A stretch of DNA of 64,000 bases from the NCBI RefSeq assembly GCF_031877795.1, contig NC_133943.1, forward strand, positions 10,409,001 to 10,473,000. The letters are read 5' to 3'. Within the stretch, counting starts at the first letter, position 1. Every line of letters starts with the position of its first letter. The DNA is from Strix aluco. Taxonomy: Eukaryota > Chordata > Aves > Strigiformes > Strigidae. Under the pieces are notes generated by a model. It searched no databases, was not told the origin of the DNA, and saw nothing but the letters and a program-made list of their open reading frames with translations. Both the position numbers and the translations under genes were made by a program. This document shows positions 14,001 to 26,000 of the stretch, one piece after another.

Positions 14001-17000
14001 CTCTGCCGTGCTTGTGTGCTGTAGGGTAACTGGAAGAGAGTTGTATTTGCAGACATTCAAGACAGGTATGCACGCTTGTACAAAACCAGCGTTCCTTACT
14101 GCAGAGAGCTGTGATGCTCAGGACACTGCACACCGTACACTGGATTTGTTCCCAGACTTTAATATACATACACATTTACACATCACTAGTAAAAATCTGT
14201 ACACTTCACATTACAGTACATACGAGCCACCAGTTGCTAGCTAACACCAGAACACTGATGAAGCCCAAGACAACTGCCCTAAAACAGGCAGGGGGGCTAG
14301 CCTTCCCCTCTGGGGAAGTTTCTTTGGGTTACACATTCTGACGAGACACTGCTTTTCAGAGGGGCAAGCAAAGAAGGTGGACCAGGTCCCAGAAATGGAC
14401 CTGCAGCTTTTCTTCCTCCTCCAACAGCTGTTAACAGCATCTTGTTTGCACTCCAGCTCTGGATGCCAGGTGCTGGGATTTTCTGTCTGCCTGCAGCATC
14501 ATTTCTTCATCTTCATGTCTGCCTCGATGGCACAGCGACGCCCTCTGGTGCCTCCGTCCTAATCACAAGGCAAACAAAGAGAGAGTTATGCAACCCTAAA
14601 CACGGAACACTTCCTCCAGCTCTCGGGGAGGTAAGGAATTGTGCATCTGGCAACAACTTTTCATGCCTTCCAAATGGGAGAAAGGGAAGCTGTCCTAAGA
14701 AGGCCTGGGGAGGCCTGCCTGCAGACCTACCTAAAATTCACTCCGGACACAGCACAGGTGCTGGGATTTGCAGCATCTCTGTGCGCTGCTGGCAGCCAGG
14801 GCAGAGAGAGGCAACAAGGCTCTTGCCCAGACAGATGCTTTTGGAGCCTGTACAGTGCAGGCTTTCTCCTAAGCGGCAGATTCTAGCTTGGCTCTTAAGA
14901 TGGGAAGAGGAAACTGCTGACTAACCTACCTTATCAGCTGCTGATCCCTACGGGAAGTGCTCCTCCAGTTGAGTGACCCTGGCACTAGCTCCCTAGTTTC
15001 TCCGCACAGCTCCTTTCCATGAGCAGAAGGCGAGCTGAGAGCTTCCTTTGATCCGCTGCCCTCTCCCTCTGGCTGACATGCTGACTCTCCCGGAGTACTC
15101 CTCTGTCTTTAGATATATGCGAGAGAAAAAAACAACTCTCCATCTTCCTCCCCTCTCTCCTCCCCGCAACTCAGAGACTTGGGGTTTCCCGGAGGGAATA
15201 TTTTTCCAGACACTTCCAGATCACCACAGGCACAGAGCAAGGTATTTCTGCGGAGCATCTTATTTGCTTTCTGGACCATGAATGATAAAGGAGTACACAG
15301 CTGACTCCTCACTTTCCCAAGACCTTTTGTACTGTCTCGAACGTGCAGAAGGGGCAGCTGTATAAGCATGAGAGATGTAGGAACTAAAGTACTGCACCAC
15401 TTTGTCTTCCCACTTACATGGAAATAAAGCAGGAGAGAAGTTGTGGAAAAAAGCAAAGGCAGATGACAAAACAAGAACACTTGGAACCAGAAGAAAAGAG
15501 TGAAGCCCCTCCCACTCACCCACGCTGAGAATAAGGGACTGAGATGTTTCTTCTCTAATGATCATGGTAGTACAGCCCCTAAGTTAAACACACACCGCTG
15601 CAATGCTAAGGATGCTGTGACAGTGCAGTGATCACCCAGACAAGGAGCAGAGCACACTGCCAGCAGTACTGCAGTACCTGCTGGAGCCTTTCAATACTTA
15701 CAAAGAGAGAGAGAAGGAAGGCAGGAGAGCCCATTGGGACACTGTCCTGTTAAAAGGCCAAACAGAAGGACTTATCAGATATCAGATATGGAAATGCACA
15801 CACCACATAGAAGCACTAAGCCCACACATGAGCATAGAGAAACACGTGCCCCACTCCCCTTCCTGCATGGCATCAGTCTTATGCAGCAGGAACATAAAAA
15901 CGGACAAAAGAGGGATACTGCGAGAGTCAGAATGCTAGGAAAGGGATATTCCCTCCTCAGTCACAGCAAGGCCTGGTCTACCAAACAATTCTGGCACTGT
16001 GCAGGTGCCACAGGAACTAAGCAGGCAGTCCTTGCTGTCACAGTGTTGTGTGCACCAGCTGAGAGCACCTGAGATTATTTAATCAAGTTTGGATGTGTCT
16101 TCACAGAAGAAAAAACCCAAACAAACCTATTAGTTTAGATTGCTGCGGAAGTCAAAGGTTCTCTGGTGTGTTTTACACACCAAGCCAGACTGCAGCGACT
16201 CCCTGGTTCTAAAAATCTGAACAGGAAGTGAAGGACACAGCAGAGGCGAGCCTTCCAATTCTCTACACCTTCACCTTCCTGACATATCACACCTTTTCCA
16301 ATACTTTGTTAATTTTCCTAATTTCTATCACCTGCTTTTAAAAACAGGGAATAGCACTGTTGAGATTACAGAAAAAACTCATAAGACCTGCCTCTGGGAT
16401 GATGTATAACTCCAGAGCTGAAATCTAATCAATGGACACATTTAAAGAAAAAATTGTTCACGTGAAGATGCTGGAGCCACTGCAATCTCAAAAAACATTC
16501 TGCCTCTTTGGTATGGGAACTTCATGCAGTATCTTGGGATACTTCAACAGATGTCAAGTGCCCTTCCAGAGGGTGCAGCATTCTCACCTTCTCCGAAGCA
16601 TCTTGCTTGCGAGTGGAGTCTCGCCCACGCAGGCTCTTTGCACTGATCCCTGACTCCGACGTTTGCATGATCAGCTGTGTGGCCAGAAATTGCTGCAAGA
16701 AAACCACACTCTGTTAAGATTCTCTGGCAAAACAAGCTCAGTTAGTGCATGTCAGTTGACTATGACAAACCACAGGCTGGCAATGATTGGGTCAGAGGCA
16801 GTTTCAGTTCCTTGTCTGCTGCTCAGAATAAGTTCCCCCGTTTACCTCAGAAACCACAAGTCCTGAGGAACTATAAAACCCTAGTTCAAACTCTTGTTAG
16901 CCCTGCCAGTTGGGACAGTCTACTTCACAAGAAATTTTAAATGGCATACGTTTACAGGACACAGTTTCATGTACATTTTATACCAGCATAAACCAGCACA

Positions 17001-20000
17001 GCCACCAAAACAAGCAATCGCGTCCCCTGTCATTCACCATTCTTGTTGCTTGTTTCTCTTCCCAAACCACACCCTGGTTCTTGCTGGCCTAAGCATTTCC
17101 CTGAAGGAAATTACATTTGAAATTGGTCTGGGCTGAACTTAAAAACCATTTTGCTGCATTAGTTTTAGTTTATCCACAATCTAGTTCACCACAAACACCT
17201 GAGCTAGCACAAGAGAGATGCAGGGAAAGATGGGATTACTTCATTCAAAGACACTGTGAGACTGTGGTCTCACATCCGGAAGTCTTTCCCATACTTATGG
17301 ACCAAGGCAGATGCTCTGTCCTGCACTAGCCTCAGCTCAGTACTTTACCTGGATCTGCTCCAGGACATCTCGCTGCATCTCCACAGCCATGTGGTACACA
17401 TCATGGTCAGAGCTGTTGTACATAACTGCATTTTGAAACATCAGCATAATATCACGCTGGAACTCAGCTGTGGTTCGTATCAGCCCATTCTCAATGTTCT
17501 TTTTGATGGTGGATAAATCCATTGGCCTATGAAAGAAATGCAGTCAAAATAGCAACAGAAACATTTAACTCTTTCCCCACTCTTTTGCCAACAGTCCTGG
17601 GTCTGTAACATGTCTAGTTAGACCACCTCTTTAATTTAGCCAAATGGGTTCTCCCCCACACAGGCTGTGTTCCCAAGTACCAAGGCCTTGGGTCAGAAGA
17701 CACAAGCTGTTCAGCAGTTACCAATGAACGGTAACAATGGTGTGACAGATGCCTCAGGAGAGGCATTTGCCTTCTTCAGGCATCACTGAAGGAGACTTAA
17801 CTAAGGAGCTAGAGCTGCAGCCACTGAACTGTTTTGGAGAGATTTTGGGGGCTAGCAGGGGATTCTGGTAATTCTTCCAGAAGAGTCCACTGTCTGGGAC
17901 AGTACAAAATGCTGATTAAGAAAGACAGGTCTTTGGAATTTCAAAGATTAAATCCTATCATTGGGTAGAAACTGGAAGAAGCAGATCAGTCACATACGAC
18001 CTTACTGATAAAAAATGTTCTGTGTAAGTCAGTGTACTTAATTCAAAGACAGGGCTGTGTAAAGACATGTATCTGTTACTGAAGACGACCCTTTTCATGG
18101 GGAAATCCGTTTCTGACTGAAACATGCCAGAAAAAAATAATTTTCCAAGTCTTGCAGTCTGCATGGCAAGCAAAAACTGCATCGTTCCTGCCAGAAATCC
18201 CTACACAAATATGCAGATATACAGAGTTCCAGTGACAGAAGACTGCTGAGACTCACCTCTGCACAATACTGTGGTAGCCTGGTGCTATATCATCAGTTAC
18301 AGGCTGTAGGAAGACATTAGCGTACCTGCAGAGAGAAGGAGTCCACTTAGTGCCCTGTCCTTGCTGGTAAATATTCATGCTCTCATGTTTATTTGTCTGC
18401 TAATGGTATGATTCACCACCTCCCAATACCAAGGCAGATGAGCCTCCGAGATGGGACAGCAGATTTGCCTAGGATTAGTCCACTTCTTTCTGCCACTTCT
18501 CAAGATATCAAACTCACCTGTGATTAGCTGCTGCTCTCCAAACTAGCATGATGGCTTTCTTCCAGATCTTCTGGGCCTGTATTGCTTCCTGGTCCTCACT
18601 GCACACTGAGCTGGGAAGAAAAGAATAGGACTTCCTTCAGGAGTCTGCATACTGCCTCAGAGCAGAAACTTTATGGTTTATTTTGCTTCTGACATACCTA
18701 TGCTAATCCATGCTAAAGACAGTAAGAAAAAAACGGGACCTGATACTATGGTGCTGTCTGCACACTTATACTTGTACGCAAGGAGAATCAGACAAATCAA
18801 GAAATTCCCCCTTTGGACCCACTCAGTCAGCAAAATAGAAATGAGAATCCTACACTCCCTCCACAGAACAGTGTGGGATCTGCACCTGCGTGCCTGAGAG
18901 CGTCACTGATACTCACAACTGCGAGGAGGCTGGGCTGCTGGGGATGGAGTCGGCTAGCGTGTGAGACTGTAAAGGTGCATTATGGACACTGAAGCCATCA
19001 TCGCTCTCACTCACGGGGGGTTCATTATCCATCTCTGACAGATATCCTTCACCCTGATCTTCTTCTTTGGGTTCTTCCAAACTGGCAGCCTCACTGGCAC
19101 CATCCTCATCATCCTCTTCACCCTGCCCATCCTGAAACATACAGTTCATGAGTCCCCACAGCCAGCTACAGCAGCAACTCAGAGCCTCCAAAGCAACCAG
19201 GGTTCAGCAAGCAAAGTGTTTTTCTTGCTACGCTGCTGACAACTGCACAGGCACTTTCACAAAATCCTACTGACTCTCTCCTGCCCTGCCTCCCCCCACA
19301 GACACAGAAACACACACACACACACAGAGCTTTACAGCGCCTGAAGCAATTTCCCTTTTAGCTCCAACTGCAGACTGCCCACCTCTCAACGCAAAAAGCT
19401 GAACGCAAGCTTTGCTTTTCAGCAGATGGGAGCTAGGAAGCAGCAGCAGTGAGATGTTACTAATAACCTCAAGATGAACAACCAATTGGGAATTACCTTC
19501 ATCTGACTCCTAAACAGGACTTGGGCCTCCTCCTTCATTGACTCTGTGAAAGAAAGAAAAGCAGAAAGGTTGATTCTCCACAGCAGTCTTTCCTACAAAA
19601 GCTCCTGCACCAATGCCTACTGTCCTGCAGTAATTACCACTGTTCCTACACATATCTTTTCTCCCTCCTCCCCAAAAAAACCTGAACCAGATCACTGACA
19701 ACTATCCAGCTAATAATGTTGCATGTAAAAGATTTCCTAGCTGAATTAAGTTACCTGACAGCTCAAATTTGTGCTGAACATCAGCCTGTGAGGAGTCTTC
19801 ACTCACATTTGGGACTTGTGGAGGGGATGAATCATCATCAGGTGGGGTCTGGAGGGAAGAGAAATGCACAAATCTAGATGTTTGTGTCAGCTTACTTCAG
19901 TGAAGGTGTGGGCACATCTCACTCACCCTAACCTAACTCAAGGCAATGAAGTTCACTGAGCACCTTCCCAACAGCAATTCTGCACGTGGGTGGGGGGAGA

Positions 20001-23000
20001 TACACAAAGGTACTGCCTAAAGCAGAGAGCTTCTCTGCAGATCGAACAGATCAGCAGCATGACTCCCAAGAAAACAGTCAGTCACATTCATTGAAGGGTC
20101 ACCTTCAACCCAGCAGGCATCCTTCCTCTAAACTTCTCTCCTACCTGCCACAACTGCTCCTTTCTTTCCCCACACCAGTTCCAGCCAGCCTCTCTGCTCA
20201 CATACCTCTGTCTTCACTGTATTGTGCACTGCATCTTCTCCCTTGGCTGATTCTATCTCAATTTCAGAAGTCTCTCCTGCTGCTACAGCTGTTCTTTGAT
20301 CCTCTTCTATCTCTTGACTTCTAAGCTCTGGTGTTTCCGTCACTCTTGCAGTTGCTGGTATGGTTTCCTCAGGGTCCAACTGGTTCTGCTCCTGCTCTGC
20401 AGGTTCTGTCTTTATTTCTGATCCCAGCTCGCCAATGACCATTAGGTCTCGAATTCCCTTTGCCTCTGGCTCCTCACACTCCAGTCTCTCCTGCTTCACA
20501 GTCACAGACACTTGGGGTATCTGGGCCTGTTTCTCGTGCTCCTGACGAATTGAGTGTTCCCACGGGCCAGGCAGGGTCTGAGGGTCATCGGTATCTTCGC
20601 AGAAAGAAGACAGAGCAGCTTCAACAACTGCTGCATCCAGGACTTCAGGGTGGTCGTCTACCTTTATTGCCAAAACAAACACACAGCAGTGCAGGCCAAG
20701 GTCAGAAAGAAGGATTAAAAAAAAAGTTCATGTTATCTGGTAATGAGACAACTGTGGAAAACCTGGTGTACTGGGTTTACAAAGTTGCCTTTTGCAGCCA
20801 GACTCATATCACTCCTTGCAGAGTCTCCTGTGGAGCTTTGGTTTCAGAAATACAGCACTCCTGGAAAGCATGCTCCAAGCAGTGCTCATCTGTCTGCCAC
20901 AGACGTGACCCAAACCCTACCCAACATGAGGAAGAAAGACTTCTTTCTGCACTCTGAAGAGAAGCACCAGACTAAATATGGCAGACTAGCAGCAGTAGTG
21001 TCATAGGGTCATTTCCTATTGATCTGGGCAATGCTGGTGAGAATGTGCATTTTGGAATAGTTATTTCTTGCTTGTTTAAACTAACTAAATTGGTGAATAG
21101 TAATCACTTGAGATTAACTTAATTGGATGTGGAACAAAAGGCACTGGCACTCTGCTTTGCCTGTTTACCTTGTCTTCAATGATAGCTATAATATTTCCAA
21201 CAGTATCGAAGTCCAGCTCTTCCCCCGTATAGGACACCGCAATATCCATTTTCTCAGCCAAATCCAGGTCTTCTTTCCCATCCATGCAGTGATCTTTGGA
21301 AGACCCTGCAGTGCTGCCAGCCCCAGACCCCAGGCACTCTTTCTTGATGGAATCAATGATCATGGATATTTCACTGCTGTCCATGGACACTGTCACTGTA
21401 TGGGAATCAGACACTGCCTCCATGGAAACACAGGCTTCTGGCTGGCTCACTGCACAAGGATAAGAGTGACAATCAGAGACCAGCCTGGAGAAGTCAAGCC
21501 CACACAAACAAATACTGCAACAGATAAGACCAAGCACCAACCACAAGTATCCCAGGTCCACCCACAACAGCATAGCTTAGAAAAATAAAAAACAAATACA
21601 GGTTTGCTTTCCCACAGTGGAGATAAGGTGGGATTCCAGCCCTTGAACCATAATCCAGCAACGTACCATTAGCACCCCCACCCACCATATCCTGTTTAAA
21701 ACCATCTGTTTATTCCAGAACCCAGCCGTAACTGTTCTTTCACCAAGGACGGCAAGTCTGAGGTGATAAAAGACCAGTTGAGAGCTCGCTGGGTGCTGAT
21801 CCCAAGGGAATTTCTGTTTTCCAGCAATGCATGACCTACGAGTGCGTAGTTCAGGAACGCACCTGTGGCTACACTTTCTGGAGCTGCAGCTGGTGGCACA
21901 ACGGATGGTGCTGACAGCGTGGGCATCATGACAATGGTTGCCTGGGACACAGGCTCTACGGGGGGTGGCAGGAGCTTAGCTGGAGGTTCGCTGGCAACAG
22001 CGGAGAAGGAAGCAAGAGGTGAGGTGAACTGTGCAGGACCAGCTTCTAAAAGCCGGGAAAGCGTAGGAGCACCTAACAGAGAGTAGAAGGGAAAAGCACA
22101 TGAGCAAGAAGCAGCCACCACTGAAGTCCACAAAGCCACCACCGGGCTCTTCACTGTCTGGTGGCTTCTTCCGGGAAAAAGACACTGAGAGGTACCTATA
22201 AACAGTCCCAAAAGCTATAGGGAGAACCTGCACCAAAAATGTATGACTTCTTTGTGTGAGACAGAATCATGCAGCTTATGGGACACTGTGTTCAATGTAA
22301 GGGCTGGACAGGCTATGCCACACATGCAGAGAGATGCCCTTCCAAAGGCTCAACCCAATATAGTTATGGGAAATCTGAAAAATAGTGCTGAGAGAACCAC
22401 ACAAGGTAAGCCAAGACAAACAGTCATCACAGGAGCATGGAAGGGAGTAGAGGGTATTTCTTTATGGGTCCTTCCAGGAGAATTCCTCTTATATCAAAGG
22501 TTGCCACTCATCTTAGCTGTAACTTCCAGTCTGAATTTACTGAACTGTCTGGACCAAATTAACAGGTTTTAAAGAACAGACGTGGATAAAGAAAGTGAGA
22601 TTATTCATATGGAATTACAGATGAATGAGTGGCACAAATCTTCAGTTGCAGACAATGTGATTAAGCCACTGGTTAGCATGAGCTGAGAAAAACCTTCACC
22701 TTAGATGAGCTGTTCTGAAAAGGCCCAATACAAGGACTTGCACTGTCCCTCTCACCCCCCCACTCTGTGGAACTTACTCTGGAGCTCACAGTCCACTGTG
22801 GTCTAATCCTCAACAGACCTCTAAGCTAAAGCAGAGGTAAGACAGATGAGTTCTCCGGATTCACAGGGAGCTGCAGTTTGACACATCAGGAATCAGGTAC
22901 TAGACCATTTTTTTCAAAACTCCCTGTCAACTAATCCTTTCTTTCTACACTGAAATGCCTGGAATTAGCCAGTGTTAAAACCAGAAAACTAGACTGTATG

Positions 23001-26000
23001 GACCAGGATCCAATCAAGCCTAACTGTTTCAGTCATTTTAAGTCACTCTTTTTTCTGTAAGGATTAGGGCCTTCTTAAAAAAAAGTAGGGATGAGAGGGA
23101 TGGGGGTACAGAAATAGGAATACAACTCATAAAGAAGCCCGAAAACCACATGTCCTTCGTATCTCTCCAAAGAAAATTCACAGAACAGTCTGAAGGTACA
23201 TCTGAAGGGAGAACTGTACAGGGAGAGTCCCGAGTTACCTGAAGCAGCAGGAGATGCAGGGACAGCACCAGGTGCCGACTGCATTTCCCCGCTGTGCAGC
23301 ACTGGAAGGACACTTCCTACCTCCAGCAGGACTCCTGAGCTGTTCATGTGACCAGAAGCCACTGCCATTTCATTTTCACCGACCTGCCAAAGGAGGACAC
23401 AACTGAAGTTCCCATCACATCAGTGAATCTCTGCCAGATATCCATGAATATGTCCATCATTTGCTGTCTCAGCATTTCTTCTGCACTTTTTGTCCAGTCT
23501 AGTCCCTGCCTGAGGCTCCTTATGCAAGTGCACAACATGACAGTCTGAAACTAGCTGTTCTTCAGCTACAGCTGCAGTGCAACCTTCCTCTGAAGTCAGG
23601 CCAAATACATCATTTGCTCTACTTTAGTCCCTCTCTTCAAGGGCCTCACAACACAGATACCAGTCTTTCTACACCCTGAGATGGCATAGAATTATCCCTT
23701 ATTTTGAGCTGAGGGAAACTGAAACACCAAGGTGGAAAGTAACGCTATCAAGGTCACACAGTAAACCTATGACAGACCTTGAGGCAGATGTAAAACAGTC
23801 CTGTTGATACAAAGAAAACCCAGCCTTCCACAGCCACTACCTTTCCTTGCTCCACCGTATGTTACATTGCACCCTGCAAACATAGAACCCACGGAACATT
23901 TACCTAAGGTAACAAATAGAAAAGACCACAGAGCTAACTATTAAGAAAAGAAAGTCAACAGCAATATACCTATTCCATCACACAAGCACTAACACAGGGA
24001 ACCCATGCCATGGGCAGGCCAATGGCTGCTATTTTCAGACAGCTCTGAACAGTGTCAGCAATGGTTGCCCTCGTAAGATTTCCAGAGTTACTAACACCAG
24101 ATGTGGGTCATCATCACAGTGATTATAATAACTGTCTACAATTAGGAGAAAACTGGTGCACTTCAATACTGGTCCTAAACCCCATTAAAGGACTCCCTAC
24201 TTCTATGCTAAGACCCATTACAAATACTGAAACTCAACTTCCTGCCAAGATGTAAAGAAGATTGGTGAGCCCAAAGTAGAAATCATCAAGAACACCTCCA
24301 CGGAGGCTGATCAGGACAATGCTGACTAACATGCTCCCTCCCCGCAGGGAGAATGATTTCCTCTAGCAAAGCCTGCAACTCCAGCTCCTTGAGACTGAGG
24401 GGAGGCAGCCAGTCCTATGTGCTGAATGATCCCTGCAGTCCTGCACCCACAGTACCGCTGGGAAAGGGTCCCACCTCTGTGGCTCATGGGGGTAATTATA
24501 TCTCTCAGATACCACTTCTGCTGGGACTCTCACAAAAACTGTACGTTTTTAAAAAGCCTTTGCAGCTCCCCCTTTTTCAGTGGGAGTTTGTGTGGTTGCA
24601 TATATGAGCAGAGAGCTCCATACCAGCCTGGGGCTTGTGGGCAGGAGACTGCCCTTCTTCAGCAGCTCTGAGAGCAGAGGGGAAGGAGGCGGAGTTGCTT
24701 TTTGTCCTAGCATCTTTTTCTGGGGTGAATCATCAGTGACTGGGGTCATGGGGGCATCCAGGGGAGCAGAGCCTGGAGGGGTGTCAGGGATTCCAATGAA
24801 GGAGGCAACTGGGGTGCTGGGCAATGTCCCTGGAGTGACCTGAGAAAGAGAAAAACCACACTGTTCAAAGCCACACTCCACCACACGGACTAGCCCCACT
24901 TGCTCCTTCCCCCAAGAGCATTGATCCAGCACACCACAGACACCTACTCCATTCACTCGCTACACCTACTCCAGGCATATGCTCTCACCCTTTCCCTGCC
25001 CTGTAGTGCCATTTCCCAGGCACACACACAGAAGACTGCCTGGCCAGCCCACAGATGCCCCTACACAGCCTCTGATCCAGGCACCTGATCGTCACAGACA
25101 TGGAAGAGGACACGTATCTCGAGCAGCACTGTACATCAACCACACTACAGCACTACCACAGCAAAAAGTCTGCGAGACAAGGCAAGGGCTTCTCCCCAGG
25201 CTCCTTTTCCATGATGGATGAAGAGCCCCATGTCCCAGGCTGGTCTTTCCCTCTTACCATGAGAAGGATCCTTACCCCTGGACTGGCCTCATCCACAGCG
25301 GGCTGAGACAGATCTCCCAGAGCATAGTCTCCCCCTGGGGAGGTTGAGCCTGCAGGGGAGCGAACCATCACACCTGTCAATCGTCGTGGCGGATTCTTAA
25401 TGGCCTGACGAGCTGGAAGAGAACAGAAAAAAAGGTGAGATTCCATGACTCCATCTTGGACAGTCCCTGAGAGTTACTTCTGACTTTATCCTAAAGAACC
25501 CTAAGAAAATATATTGTAGAAATTTGCACCACACTAGGCTCAGTTCACAAATAATACCAGCATTGGGTAATGCACTTTAATTTCAGTTCTCCCTAGCAGC
25601 TCAGTATTCACCACCTCCCACCACTGATAGGTTAGTTCACTGAATTGCCCCGAGAATTATAAATGAATAAAACATTCAGTACCAATCTCTCTTCCTTTCA
25701 TCTTCAGACAACAGTAAAACTATAGGGAAAACTAAAGGGGTGAAAAGCCCAACATTCTAACAGACAGCTCCTTGCTAATCCTGCTTCCTCTCAGATACAC
25801 CTTTTCTGCAGAATTTGTTCCTTTCTCAGAAGTCTCTGCATTTTACCCTGTTACAAATATAGTGCTGGAAAGCAAACGCAACCTTTCTCTCCAAACCTAG
25901 GTCAAGGAATTCATCCTGAACAGGTCTTAACAAGATTCAAGTTAATTTCCCAAATGTTCTTATGAATATATGTATCTCTCTCTGAGAAGTAAGGAAGCTC

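Larger units (their letters stand above)
10159..15701 (-). other. BRD8: Large BRD8 intron holding an alternative last exon and a CR1 fragment
   Basis: This 5.5 kb intron separates the 45-bp exon from the exon starting MGHAWVWW. It contains the alternative last exon (14558-14499), its probable poly(A) signal (14158-14163) and a CR1 LINE tail (about 12780-13115, opposite strand). In 10159-12780 and 14560-15701 I see no gene, RNA or recognisable repeat. Confidence 0.75.

Noticed and set aside
14442-14924. 160-codon open frame on the + strand
   Set aside because: It lies antisense over the BRD8 alternative last exon, which has a clear match on the - strand. The + strand product shows no recognisable domain.
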